Shown piece by piece: positions 46,237 to 58,900 of a DNA stretch of 64,000 nt. The notes under the pieces were generated by a model. That model made no database searches, was not told the origin of the DNA, and saw nothing but the letters and a program-made list of their open reading frames with translations. The position numbers were made by a program, and so were the translations under genes. How positions within the stretch are numbered: position 1 is the stretch's first letter; the number at the start of each line of letters is the position of its first letter. Source of the DNA: Astrocystis sublimbata (taxonomy: Eukaryota > Ascomycota > Sordariomycetes > Xylariales > Xylariaceae); NCBI GenBank assembly GCA_022453515.1, contig JAJNNY010000070.1, positions 1-64,000 of the forward strand. Direction: 5' to 3'.

Positions 46237-49200
46237 CTAATCCCAACGTCCACCCTCCCGCTCAGCTTCTATGCGCCTCATACGCTCCTCGTCGTCATTG
46301 TCCGGGGCCTCGCGGCGGCTCTTCCTTCTACCACCCCGCTCGTCGCCCGCGTCACGGCTCCGCTTCCCGTTGCTTCGGCCCGCACCCCCAGCCATGCCGG
46401 CGATGCGCTGCGCCTCCTTCAGGAGGCGTTCCCTATCTCGAGCTTCACGCTCGAGCGTATGCGGGTCTTTGCCTGACGACGGCGCGCTAGGAGGGGCCGT
46501 CTTCTGAGTACCTGAAGCAGACGACTGCGAGGCACGTCGCAACGCGTCGCTTTCGCGTCTTTGCAGGTCCGACGAGCGACCATTCACGCCTCGGTTCTCG
46601 AGGCCGGATTTACTTCCGGCGCCCTTGATCGAAAGGTTGCCTTTGGGGCCCGAGGGCGGATTAAAGCCTTTCCCTGACGATTCCGCTGGGGTGAGTGATC
46701 CATTCTGATGCCTGTCAAAATCGCGTGAGCGGTCCTTGTCTCGTGTGCGGCCACCGCGGCCACGGTCTTTTTCACGGTCTCGGTCCCGTTCCCGGCCATC
46801 CTCGCGATCGCGGTGAGACGAGCGGTGGCTGGGCTTTCGATGGCGATCGAGATCGCTTTCTCTGCCTCGAACTTTGTCCCGTTCGCGCCGTTTCTCGTCA
46901 CGGTCGCGGCCGCGATCTCTAGCACGCTCCCGATCTCTGTCTCGATCACGATCGCGCTCCCTTTCCCGGTCGCGGTCGCGGTCTCGATCTCTGTCGCGGT
47001 CTTGATCCCGGTCCCTATCGCGATCTCGATGACTGCGGTGACTTGAGCGCTTATGATCGCGTTCTATGGGCGATGCTGATCGAGACCGCTGCTCATGTCT
47101 TTCCCCTCTTGAACGGCCTTTATAATCGTCGTCGTCTCTGGTAGACTGCCGCTTGCTTCTATGCTTGCTGCGGCGGGAGTCACCATCGCGACTTACTTCT
47201 GAGATAGACAGAGAACGGTGCCGTTTTTGCCTGCGGGATCCCTTACGCTCCCGGCTGAGGCTCCGGGCAGGACTTTGAGGCTTTGATACGCTATGGGTCC
47301 GTGAACGGCCACGACCTTTATCCTGATCCTGACAAGTGTTCTTTTCGCCTGCGCCCTGCTTTTGAGGTTCGTCGCGGAGACGTTGCTCTTTGTCCCTGTG
47401 GGACTGCGGAGAACTACTCCGCGACTTAGGATGCTCCTCCACGGGGCTGGCCACAGCCGGTCCATTAGTAGCTATACTGGAGGTTTTCTCATCCGTGATT
47501 AAACCACGTGCCTTGAGATGGTAAAGGCTAGTGTTAGGGAGACCCTGGCGCATGGCTTTGGGTCCAGTAGGTGCATTTAGGGGAACATCGGGGATGGCCC
47601 GTTGTGGTGGCCCCGAAGCTGAGTGTCCAGCGCCCATCGCTTGTTGATGCATAGCAGACACATCACCATCGGGATTCGTGTTGTCACCTTGAGTCTCTTC
47701 AGATCCAGGTACGAGCTCCTTGACTACCTGATTTTGGGTCTCTGACATCCCATTGTTGCCCTGACCATCTTGACCCACCGACAGTCCGTCTTGGGATTGG
47801 CTTGCCCGTATCGTCCTTCCAAATTCATCAACATTGCCTGCCGAGGTTTCGACGGCTTGCATGTTGTCATTGGATTGGCCCCCAGCCCACGCACCGCCTT
47901 GGTTGTTGTAATTCTGGTGATAACCACGGCCATAGCCTCCGTAGTACCCACGGCCACGACCTCTTCCACGGAAACCGTAATTGCCCCGACGGTTGTCATT
48001 GAACTGATTTTGGTGGCCGTAATTACCTGCTTGGAAACTCGCGTTATAATTGCCATAGTCACCATTGCCCATGCCAGCAGCATTTGGATTGAAATTATCT
48101 TGGCCGACGTTCCATGATTGCTGTCCGCTCCAGTCATCGCCGCCACCATTGAACCCATTCATGCCCATGTTCATGTTCATGCCGTTCATACCCATGCCTT
48201 GCATACCGAAACCACTGTTCATCATCATGTTCTGCATCATCATCGGATCCATCATGCCTGTTTACCGCAAATTAGCAACTGCTTTCTGGCTCGCACTTGA
48301 TGCAAAAATACGAACCCATCATGGGGAATGAACCGAAGCCGGCAGGATTCATGTGCCCGTTTTGCATCGCCATCAACATCTGCATTTGGGTCATGTCGCC
48401 ATTCCCGAAATTCATATTGAGATTATTGTTATTCATGGGGTCGAAACCAAGATTCATGCCCGTTTGTTCCGATTGATCTGCGCCAGCTTCAGCCACCGCA
48501 TTATCCCCTTCCTCGTCTTCATCCATGTTCTCCTCGGCTGCGCGTTTTTGCACACCAGATTCATCTACTTCCTCAGTTTCAGCATTGTGGTCCTCATCTG
48601 GGTTGTCGTTTGTTTCGAGCTATCAGGACGTTAGCATTTTCGTGTTTTTAAGCTTGACAGGCTTCAACAAGGTAGGAGCTGCTTACTATGGCTGGCTCGG
48701 TAGGGGCGACATCGTCGGAAAGCGGTTTATCGTCCGTTCCGACGGAGGGTTCTGCCACCACGACTGGTGTCGCATTTGCTGGTGGTTCTGAATTGGTTGG
48801 TTCTGGAGCAGGTGGCTCGGGGGCTGGGGGGTCTGCCGGCCCTTGAGTCGGCGTCGGTGTCGGGGTGGACTGAATGGGGGTTGGTGGTGCGGAGCCGTTA
48901 GTCTTGGGTCGCGTGCTTTCGCGTCTCTTCTCTTCTGTCTTCAAGAAGACTCTAATCGTGGTTCGAAGAGACTTGTAGACTGTACAATCGGCGCCGGAGA
49001 CAGGGGTATGCTCGCAGACGGGGCACGAGGAGGGTAATGTCGCCTGACCTGCGAGAGGAATTAGCACAGGGTTGACGAGTTGGGTGATGATCGCATCAGA
49101 CAGCGCCGAAGGGCAATCCATGTGGGGATATCGTACAGTTTTCACAGATAGCAGTTTCGCAACACGGCAAGCGGAAGGCGTTGACAGCCAGTTTGCTACA

Positions 49201-49363
49201 GATGGCGCATCGCAGCTTCGTGGGCAGCTCATCTTGAGTAAGGGAACTGCGGACGGGTAATTTAGCACGCTGCTTTCCCTGCTTCGAGGGCAGATGAGGG
49301 TTCTGGGGTGGGAATGCATGCATACCTGGCCAGCTCGAGATGAGCAGGAGTAAGGGTCGCCAT
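46237..49363 (-). CDS. RING-finger protein with RGG and Arg/Asp-Ser repeat region (RBBP6-like)
   Basis: This is a predicted nuclear protein of about 944 residues linking ubiquitin ligation to RNA processing. Exons are 49363-49326, 49246-49137, 49048-48687, 48619-48316 and 48257-46237. Splicing of intron 2 rebuilds the RING/U-box-like finger at residues 26-61: C26, C29, C41/C42, C47, C50, C58 and C61 (LRCAIC, PCCETAICENC, SCPVC). A Pro/Thr-rich linker, an acidic stretch and a Met/Asn-rich segment follow. An RGG-like patch (RGRGRGYYGGYGRGY) comes next, then a long RS/RD/RE region with hexanucleotide repeats at about 46896-47035. The closest named animal family is RBBP6 or Mpe1 by this layout, but the ubiquitin-like DWNN domain and zinc knuckle are missing, so the name is only a comparison. 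Confidence 0.8.
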
Positions 49364-49406
49364 ACTAGGAATGGATGGCGTGGCGGTTCTCGTGACGCAT
49401 ATGGAC

Positions 49407-49460
49407 AGGAGCTGTTCAGACCAGAGAAGGAGGAGGAGCTGTTCAGACCAGAGAAGCAGG
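49407..49460. repeat. 27-bp tandem direct repeat, two copies
   Basis: The unit AGGAGCTGTTCAGACCAGAG plus a purine-rich end occurs twice in tandem, 45-100 bp upstream of the RING/RD gene start codon. Confidence 0.85.
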
Positions 49461-50663
49461 AGGATGTAGGGGTTGGCCTGTAGCGCAGGTTGCGCGCTGG
49501 CTCCGGATCGGCTTGTCTATGGGATCACGGGCAGAGCTGTTCATAAACCCAACGCAATTGATGAATCGACAAACGTGTCACACGAGCGAAAGTGACGAGC
49601 GACGGGCGATTGTGCTTTGCGTGGATGAACGATAGCGCTGGTCTGGTGCAGTCGTCAGGAAACTGGAGTCTGCACCATGGTTGGTTTGACGCGCAATTGA
49701 ACAGCAGAGGGCGTATCAGGGTTTGCTCGCTGCCCGGTGCTCATTGCTCGATGCGTGTGATGTGTGTGATGCGTGTGATGCGTGTTGCGCCGAAGAAGTT
49801 TTGAGGTGGGTGGAAACCTTCGTCTTGCCCCGACCTCAGTTAGTCTGTTCAGGCCCCAACCTTCTTTGGGACTTAGTAGCTGATTAGCCAGGCTTGGCGG
49901 TCCGGGCCTTGGCTTCGGAGTTCACTGTCACTTTGAAGTCATCAATGCTCTGCTTGTACCTAAAGCTACGTGAAGGTACCTTTCTAGGAGAGCGGTATCT
50001 ACATGTACGTACATATAGCTACTTGTAAGTAAATACCTTACCTTTCCTCTTACATTCTCCACCAATGGATGTCTCTCGCCTCTCTCTCATCCTTACGCGA
50101 AAGGTATCACGTTGCTCCGGTGGCTTCTGTCCGAACAGGATGGGCTCGACAGGACCATGAAGATCGATCTCCAACTTATCATCAACTTCATATTTACTTG
50201 TGTAGGTACTGAATAGAGAAGGACTAATTCCTACGACATATGTGACAAGGTTACAAACACGCATGCTTAGTACCTAAGTACCTACTGGGCTATCTGAGAT
50301 GCTGAGGTCCCGTTTCCGTGACTCAGTCTCTCTGTGCAGACTGCTGGATGGAGCATCATCATCATCATCGTCACCACTATCATCCTGAGTATATAGTAAA
50401 GGGTATTGAATATCGAATACGCGTGAATCTCGTATGTTTACTCGCTCCTTGCGTGCTGTTCATACAACAGGAGAGGGCATCCATGTGTGACAGACAGACA
50501 CTGCAGATGCCGGTGACTCCCAAAAAGCAACCTTCGCTCCAATATTACATGACGAAATTGACATATAGCCCCTGGACGAGCTGACGGCATGCGCGCTCGC
50601 TCCTCCATCGCGAAGCAGCATGCTCACTACTCTTCTATCTTTGCTCTTCTCTTCCTCCTTCCT

Positions 50664-50685
50664 CCCCCCCCCCCCCCCCCCCCCC
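50664..50685. repeat. Homopolymer C22 (G22 on the rab5 coding strand)
   Basis: Twenty-two consecutive C lie 4 bp beyond the rab5 stop codon, so the rab5 transcript should carry G22 at the start of its 3' UTR. Length may be inaccurate in any assembly. Confidence 0.9.
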
Positions 50686-50689
50686 ACAT

Positions 50690-51537
50690 CTAGCAGGCGC
50701 ATCCCTCCTTGGCGGCCTCCCTGGGCCCGTTGAGGTTCACACGCTGCTCATCTCCGCCCCGGCTGACGGCGTTCGACGCTCCGGGACCCCTCGTGCTCTT
50801 TAATGATGTTTCTGGGATGGCGTTGGCAATCGCTGTGAAGACGTCGGTGACGTTATAGCCCGTCTTGGCACTGGTCTCGAAGAACAAGAGGCTCTCCTCC
50901 TCGGCGTACGACTTGGCCTCTTCGGTCGACACCTTCCGAGCGTCTCCCGACTCTTCGCCCTCGGCACCCTCGGCGTCGCCGCTGCCCTGCCCTGATTCGC
51001 TGTCGTTGGTGAGATCGAGTTTGTTACCGACGAGGGCGATGACGATGCCGGGCGATGCTTGTCTCTGAAGCTCGGCTACCCAGTGTCTGGCCTTGACGAG
51101 TGACGTAGGCTTGGTGAGGTCGTAGACGACGAGCGCAGCCTGGGCGTTTCGGTAGTACATGGGCGCGAGCGAGGCGAACCGTTCTTGTCCGGCGGTATCC
51201 CAGATCTCAAACTTGATCGTTCTTGAGGGAAGATTGCATTTCTGGGTCAGGAAGGCGGCTGGAGCAGACGGGCAAGTTAGCGCAACCGGGTAGATGCAGG
51301 TGGCTCGACGGCGGGAGTAGCAACATACCACCAATCGTGGGCTCCTTATTCTCTTGGAAGTCGTTGTTGACGAATCGCAAGACCAGTGAGGACTGCCGTG
51401 ACATTGTTAGATCAGAGTCCATATCCATACATCGAAGGGAGCTGGAGCGGGAGCGACCGTACCTTTCCGACGGCAGCTTCGCCAAGCAGCACCAGCTTCA
51501 CGCTGCTGCTCGGTTTGGGAGCGTTGGAATCAGCCAT
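50690..51537 (-). CDS. vps21: Rab5-type small GTPase (Ypt51/Vps21-like)
   Basis: This is an early-endosome Rab that directs fusion and cargo sorting. Exons are 51537-51463, 51392-51329 and 51258-50690, giving 235 residues. The P-loop is GEAAVGKSS (residues 19-27, made by the first splice join). Switch I has T44 in KEPTIG. Then come WDTAGQE, NKLDL and ETSAK, so all G1-G5 motifs are intact. It ends GCAC, a Cys-X-Cys-type geranylgeranylation site. The [15 protein letters not shown] stretch and switch I are those of Rab5. A ~25-residue acidic Gly/Glu insert after NKLDLTND is common in filamentous fungal Rab5 forms and absent from animals. Neighbouring genes are unrelated. Confidence 0.95.
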
Positions 51538-52382
51538 GGCGTGGGAGCACTTATGAAAAGGTTGGCGGCGAGTTCAGTGTTGGAGGTGCATGGGCTACTG
51601 TAGATGAGAGGAATGTGGTCTTGCTATAACAGTACACGAAGATACCAATCGAATGAATGTAGCTGAGATGTCAACATGGAGGTGTCGGGTCCTGACAGGC
51701 AGCCAAGCGGCGACACGAGGAGTTTTGGGTCCTCCGGTGCTGAATGACGACTCTTGGCACAGTCATTCATGGCACTCGGCGGGAGCCTGTAGGTGCCCGC
51801 CTAGGTGCCTAGGTAGGTAGGTGCCTCTCGCCTGATAGGCCCCTAGGCCCTACCTAGAGAGCTGTATGGCCTTGAATTATTAATGGCCGCCTAGGCCCTA
51901 GGGAACGGGTCAGAAGACTGGAAGAGGCTCCTTGGCATGCGCTAGTCCACAGAGAGCTTAGATACCTTATCTACATGCAGACTACCAAATACCACAACCC
52001 CGGTCCCCAGGCTGCCTACATGTAGACAGTTGGTATCGACGCCTCGCGGACCGACAGCTACGACAGATGAGATGTTACCTTAAGTAAGCCCTGTACTTAC
52101 TACTGTACTTACCAGGGCAACTTAGCGCAGCTTGGCAGCCGCCCCGCCAAAGCAGCAGCAGCAGCAGAAAAAAAGTTACGAGGGAGCGAAGTTGAGGAAA
52201 GCTTTAGTTCCCCCAACCCGGATCTCTGGCTGATTGCGCCTTTCCTCGCGTGCGAGACTCGATATCAACCATCATTACACGTTTCTTTCTTATACGCATT
52301 CTACCAAACCCCCAGCCTTCCCCGTGAACTACTGCTGCACTGTCGAGTTTGCGCCATAGCGCGCTCGCTCGCTGCCTTCAAA
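51538..52382. promoter_or_regulatory. Divergent promoter region of rab5 and kri1
   Basis: These 845 bp separate two start codons. They contain a TAGGTGCCTAGGTAGGTAGG-type block at about 51790-51830 and a short (CAG)n tract at about 52157-52171. Confidence 0.5.
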
Positions 52383-54362
52383 ATGCCACCTCCCGAGGCT
52401 AGCAATAAGAAGGTGTTGTTTGACGACAGCGATGACGAGTCCGACGGTGGAGTAAACCTCAAAATCAATGATGAGTTTGCGAAGCGCTTCGAACACAACA
52501 AGAAACGTGAAGAGCTTCACAGGCGTTAGTCTACCGTCGTTCGATCTGCGCGTTCCAATCTCGCTAACCTTGGCCCAGTGGAGGAAAAGTACAAGTCCAA
52601 ACACACCAACGGCAGCAACTCCAAGGGCGGCGGCGAGGATGACGACGACTCCTCCTCGTCGGACGAGACCGAGGATGACGACGCCTATCTAGCGACCGAA
52701 GAGCTCGATGCTCAGATATCCGCTACCCTCCAAGCCATCAAGAGCAAAGATCCCCGCTTATACGATGGTAAATCTACCTTCTACTCGCCCATAGACGAAG
52801 ATGCGACTGCGGATACCGCTGCCCCGAAAGAAAAGAAAGAGAAACCCGTCTTTCTTCAAGATTACCACCGTGAAAGGTACATGCGTGGCGAGACCGGTGC
52901 AGAAGATGAGGTCGCAGACGCCCCTCCACAAACATATACAGAAGAGCAAGAAGATATCAAAAAATCCCTCCAGAGCGAAATTCAGGCACAGTTAAAGGCT
53001 GCTGGCGATGACGAGGACAGTGAAGAGGACGAGGCCTTCATCAAGGCGAAGAAGGGATCTACATCCGCGCCCACCAACGGTGTTCATCCATCACGCGCTG
53101 CGAAGGTGAAGGTTCGGGTACCCGATGTCAGTGAGGCCGACAAGGACCCTGAGCTCTTCCTCTCCAACTTTCTGGCCTCCCGTGCCTGGGCTCAGGGCAA
53201 TGACAATGGATGGGCCCCTTTCGAATCCGACGACGAACAAGACGAAAAGGCCGATGAATGGGAGGCAGCTTACAACATGCGCTTCGAGGATCCAAGCAAG
53301 AGTAACGAGGTTCTGAGGTCATATGCTCGTGATGTCACGGCTTCTGTATCCGTCAGGAGAGAAGAGAAGACGGGACGAAAGAGATTACGAGAACTCGAGA
53401 AAGAAATGCAAGAGGCCGAGAAAAAAAAGAGGAAGGAAGAACGTGCTCGTTTGCGACGGCTCAAACTCGATGAGGCCGAGAGCAAGCTGGCACTGATCAA
53501 AAAGGCTGCTGGCGTGAGGGGCAAGGAGCTAAAAGATGACGAATGGCAGAGGTTGCTCGAAGGGGCGTGGGAGAATGACAATCAATGGGAGGAGGAGATG
53601 AACAAGTTGTTCAATGACGAATACTACGCTGAAGCAGATGGAGGCTCCGATGACGAAAATGCCGCCGGGAGTTCGAAAAATGTTAAGAAACCTAAATGGG
53701 ATGACGATATCGACATCAAGGACCTGGTTCCTGACTTTGACGAAGAAGAAGAAGGCCCTAAACTTACACTTTCCGATGATGAGGCAGCAGACGAGGAACC
53801 AGAGGACGACGACGAAGAGGCCCCCGCGGCTAAGCGACAAAAGACTACCAAGGAACGGAAGAAGGAAAAACTAGCGAGCCAAAAAGAAGCGCGCAAGGAG
53901 CGTGCAAAGTTAGAGGCCATCGTCGACGCACACATGAATCTAGACGACCCCGAGATTCTGCGTGGTGCCACATCGTCCAAGAAATCTGGCGTGTCCGGCT
54001 TCGGCTACATGGAGACGAAGCCCGAGTCCTTCGGCCTCACGACGCGCGATATCCTCATGGCGTCAGATGCCGACCTCAACAACTACGCCGGACTCAAGAA
54101 GCTCGCGCACTGGCGTGAGCCAGAAAAGCAGTCGAAAGATCGTAAGAGGCTCGGCAAGAAGGCTCGGTTACGGCAATGGCGCAAGGACACATTCGGCCCT
54201 GAATTTGAGCGGGAGCCACCGGCGCTCAACTTCGGCAGGCTCCAGAAGGAGAAGCCCGAAAGCGAAATGGATGACGACGGAGCGAATGTTGTCGAGAGCT
54301 CGAAGAAGAAGCGCAAGCGTTCCCGCGGGGGGAAGAGCAAAGGCAAGGAGGTTGCTACATAG
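52383..54362 (+). CDS. kri1: Ribosome biogenesis protein Kri1
   Basis: This nucleolar protein is needed for 40S subunit assembly with Krr1. Exons are 52383-52524 and 52579-54362, across a 54-nt intron with a GCTAAC branch site, giving 641 residues. It begins KVLFDDSDDESDGG, then a stretch containing LKINDEFAKRFEHNKKREEL, which matches the family N-terminus. PVFLQDYHRERYM belongs to the central Kri1 domain, and acidic and Lys/Glu coiled-coil regions follow. The conserved C-terminal domain reads GFGYMETKPESFGLTTRDIL, then LNNYAGLKKLAHWRE and RLGKKARLRQWRKDTFG. A basic tail serves nucleolar targeting. The domain order and key blocks are complete. Confidence 0.95.
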
Positions 54363-55990
54363 GTTGATAATGCGGGGGGTTATAGATTCACTTCATATGG
54401 CATGTTTTGCACGACATGTTATATCACTACCTAGTATTGTATTCTCAAAAGATGCGGTAGCTAGCCACATGTATTGGTATAGGCGTAGATACCCAATAAA
54501 AAGGAAAAACACATCGAATAATCTACCTAAATGCGCTCAGGAATTTATGAACATCCCACATCATTATCTTGAAATCATATTTATTGTAAAACGCGCAATA
54601 TCATATGCTTCGCGATGCGCCGGGCGGGCAACGCCTATGACCCAAGACTACATTATCGAGCCGCATCACACACAACCCACCGGTCAAATCCGCCGTACCC
54701 CGCGCCGGTGAAAAGAAAATGAAAACCCGTGCAGACTCACTATCTACAACATTGATCTCATTCTGTTTCGGATTTCAAGATTTGGAAGAACGATTCGAGT
54801 TTCTAGGTTTTCTATTTAGATACTTATCATAACCTTTGCAAGATCTGTTTTCAGAGACAGGAAAATGAATAAGCCGAGGCGCTATGCCGAAGCGTGTGGC
54901 CTCATCATCGTACCATCGCACTGTCCACATAGGCCCACCACCGAGATGCCAATCTTTCAATAGTCTGCGAAATCAGATATGTTCCGGTTCTGGGTGGGCT
55001 GGAACGGCCGGCGACAGCACTCAACTGCCGAGAAATCAATAATCATCGAGTCAAAGTAGGTGGAGGGATGGGAAAGTTGCTGATCTCCAAGACGTATCAT
55101 GCGAAACCTTGCTTTTCAGCCCCGCGGATCAACAATTGGCCTGATCAAGGTGCCGGCCGACTGGTACCTACCTGGTGTGATATTTGAGTATTTATATTTT
55201 GCACGCATGCATACATGCAGGCGGGCACCCGATGTCAATATTTCATTCGCTCGTGAGATACAGCTTGTATATATTTGTTTTCACTTAGATGATTTTTTTA
55301 TTGCTTTCGTTTTTTTCTCTCTCTCTCTTGCTATTCGCTCTGTTCATTGAAGTTATGTAACAATTTCGAGGAGGGGAAAGAAACCTCGAATAGACGAAGC
55401 AAAAAGTGAAGTATTTCCATTTGCTTGCCCCCTTTCCAAGCTCTGGCGCTTGCAACCACCAGGAGATTCGTCGCCTTCGTCATTATCGGTCCGCTTGGTT
55501 CCAACCGCCTGTGTCTCTACCTCACATCGAGCCCTGCGCATGTTGCTTATTATGAGCTTTTCACTTTCGAAGGCCCCAGTTCCAGTAAACACCTCCATTC
55601 CAGCCGATATGCCCTGGGTCCAGTCATTCACTCGTCCTTCCTCCCCTCCGATCGACAATCTCGTCCGTGCCAATCCGGCCATATACTATGATAGGTAGGT
55701 AGAAAGGTATAGCAAGGCCACGCTGAAAAAAACCTGATCAGATATTATATCCGCCTGAAAATCGGCAAACTGTGCAATGGGAATGATTTCAGCGCCAGTC
55801 TAGATGCGACGAACCCTGATAGTACACAAAGACAAGATCGAAACACGCGTTGCGTATTCAGGGGAAAGGGTATAGTATCCGCAACTCAAGATAGCACTGG
55901 ATGAGAATCGAATGATGGGGAAACGCGCCTAGCTTCCGTCGCTCCTGATTGATTGGATCGAGGAGATTACCAATCTCAAAATCAGCCTCA
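54363..55990. other. Convergent intergenic region
   Basis: This 1.6 kb region lies between the kri1 stop (+) and the Zn2Cys6 gene stop (-). A 109-codon open frame at 55682-55353 (-) overlaps frames on the other strand and shows no domain, so it is not listed as a gene. Confidence 0.55.
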
Positions 55991-58900
55991 TCAGCGACCA
56001 CCTCGTCGCAGGCCCAATGACCCCCCGGGACTAAACATGCCAAACGTATCGCCCATCCCGTTTCCCATGTCTTGCCCCAGCTCGGGGGGCTCCATGTTGA
56101 ATGGCAAGAACCACGCAGAAGTTGGCTCCGATACGAAACCAGCAGGTAAATTGTCATGCCCACCTGGCGAGTCGCGGTGAACGCTTCCGCCATTCGCGTT
56201 CCCGCCTACGCCGCTGGTGGTGTTGTGGCCCGCTAACGCGTCCCAGTCCATCAGCGCTTCTGGCCCACTGATAGCGGTTGGGTCTAGTCCACCGTACGCA
56301 TTGAAAACCAGCTGCCGGTCTAGTTGCGGTAACATATTAGGTTGATTCGCGAGCGGCATGGAGAATAGGTCCTGGGTATAAAGCCCCTGGGGGTAATGGT
56401 GGCCGTGGCCGTGGCCATGGCCATGGCCGTGAAGACCATGGGGAAACCCGCCCATGACAGGTGAGATAGGAGACATCGCGTGATAATTTGCGGCGGCGGC
56501 GGAGTGAGAACGGGCTCGTGCGTGGGCGTGGGCGTTAGCTAGATGGTGGTAAGCGGCTGGGCCGTTTGTCTGGGCAGACAGGCGTAGATTGCGTTGGGCT
56601 TGCTGCTGCTGCGCTTGCTGGATGCGTTGCTGGATTTGCTCGGGTAGGCTGGCGCCGTTCAGATCGGTAAGGAGAGGCTCAAGTTGCTGTTGTTGATCCG
56701 TTCTCGTGTTGCTTCCCTTTTTGGCCAGAGACTTTCGCTTGATGAGGGGTGGTCTACTAGGTCCAGCAGCAGCAGCAGCAGCAGAAGCAGCTTCTTTTCC
56801 TTCAGTCGTACTGGGTGGCGGTGAAAGCTGAGTGAAAAACTCTTCGACAGTGTGCAACTCAGGTTTCTGCTCCAGTACAGCGTCGTCGCCCGTCTCCTTT
56901 TTCTTCCCAGAAGCGGGCCCTACATACTCGGCTTGTGAAACGCCGTGCGGGTATCGATCAAACCAGTCACCGTACTGGAAGACAGGTGAAGAGGCAGAGT
57001 TATCGTTTGCTGGTGTTCCCTGTCTCGCTGCGTCGGCACATGTCTTGTACTGCTCACGGAGATTTTCTGCCATGAAGTGAAACATGCCCCAGTATCGCTT
57101 CATCTTGGACAAGAACTTGACATTAGTTGCCAGATTTCTCTTTGCGGCTGTTTCCACCGTGGTGTTCCCGGAGAAGATACCAAATATGTGTACAGTACTT
57201 GACAGAAATGCGCAATATCCCACGAAAGGAGCAGCTATTATGTACGGCTCTGCGTCCTTGAGCAGATCTGAAATCTTGTTTGCCGCAGCGAAAGCTCTTG
57301 CACCAGCCTGCGTCACGAATGTTTGCGGTACATCAGACTGGGAGCATCCTCCGGGAGATGATACGGCGAAACGATTCATAAATAAGATATTTTGTTGCAC
57401 TGATATATGCAAGAAGAGGAACTGGTTCGCCATCCCCTCTGTCTTATGCAAATGAAGGTTTTCGGTGTTGTACTTCAACCCATCTGGGAGGTTTTCGGGG
57501 AATGCTTCAGCCTGTTTGAGAAGGCTTGCGTACCCGGAATCGGTTTCCCACATCGAATGATCATCAATCTCTTTCCCACCTTGGTTCAAGAAACTGATGA
57601 TCCTCCCCCATAACGCAATGGCACGTATCATGTAGGCCGCAACCCCCATGTTGTCCTTGGCGTCGGAAAGTTGGCCCTCATCCGTGGGCACTGGATGGTG
57701 TACTCGACCATGTAAATCTTCAGTTGGGCCCGGCATGTCGAGCTGGAAGAGCTTCTCTTTGATAGGCAGCTGTATCCTGATGGTTTCTTCCTTCACAAAC
57801 ATCGGTCGATCCGTGCCAGATGAGTTGAAGCGGTCCATCAGAAAGCATGCCCACATGGTCCTTCTCCTGATCTCTCTGTCTATGAAACTGAGCTGGGTAG
57901 ATGGTGTCGGTCGCATAGGGTCGTATTCCAAGTCCTTGTGAAGCTGCAGTGCATAGGCCATTCGGGTGGCTTGTCCGCCAATGGACCAACTTCTCCCACC
58001 ATGGCATGTTCCGAACTCGTGCAAACCAAGGAGTAATAAGCACGTCAAGGTGGTTATGTTCGGCCACTCATACCTTCGGATGACGATATCTCGGGCTGGC
58101 GCAGCCCACTCCTCTCCACGGAGAAAATTGTTTGTCATGGCGAATCTAGGGTGCGTGGAAAATCGCGCAGAGACGGCGCACACGGAAAGGACCAGGACTG
58201 GGGGTAATGTCCCCGCTCTGCGATAGCTGTTAGTAGAGACATCGGAGAAGGTCCAGGAACTTATACAAACTTTAGTTTCCGTATGTAGCTTGGCTTGTGT
58301 AGTAAATGGTATGCCTGCCCGTAGATGTTGTCGAAGAAGACCTCGGCCAGGTGTTCTTGGATGTCCTTGGGCGGAAGCGACTCTGCTCCTTCGAAGAGGA
58401 GCTTGCTCTCCTCGGCCTCTTGTACCTGTATTGAAGTTGGCTTGCCCGAGCTGTCCAGCCTCGGCCTCGTTGTGCCACGAGCCCAGCCGTCTAGTTCGGC
58501 CCCAAAGGCCTCATCCGCTGCGCGCTTCTTGTTCGATTGCTTGTTCTGGGAGAGCGTGCCTGGGAGCACGGGCTTGACCACACCGCGTACTACATTGCTG
58601 CTGGAGGTGTCCTGCTCATTCTTTGGCACAATCTTGATGATTCGATCTTCCATTCGTTTGAGCCGCTTATCCAACATGGCCATATAATCGGTCCTCGGGG
58701 CCGCCTTTCGGGTGGTGACCTTGTACACACACGGAATGCGTGAGCGGAGGCAATGCTTACACGCCGGTTTCTCTCCGGAGCAGCGGATCTTTTTTCTTCG
58801 GCAGGCAATGCATGCTAGTGGTAATCGCTTCCTCTCCTTTCCTGCCTTGGTCTTCAACTCGCTCCATGCTGGGGAGGGGTCCGCTTTATTCTCTTTCAGC

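Larger units (their letters stand above)
49364..50689. other. Intergenic region
   Basis: This region is 5' of the RING/RD gene and 3' of rab5. It carries a 27-bp tandem repeat, a TGTGATGCG repeat at about 49757-49788 and a C22 run. No gene is visible. Confidence 0.6.

Noticed and set aside
48648..49319. 223-codon minus-strand frame starting in the RING/RD gene
   Set aside because: Its first part is intron 2 of that gene. The spliced form gives ICENCQATLPSSCPVC, a proper RING, so the longer frame is not a separate protein.
55353..55682. 109-codon minus-strand frame between kri1 and the Zn2Cys6 gene
   Set aside because: No domain is visible, and the opposite strand is open over the same stretch.
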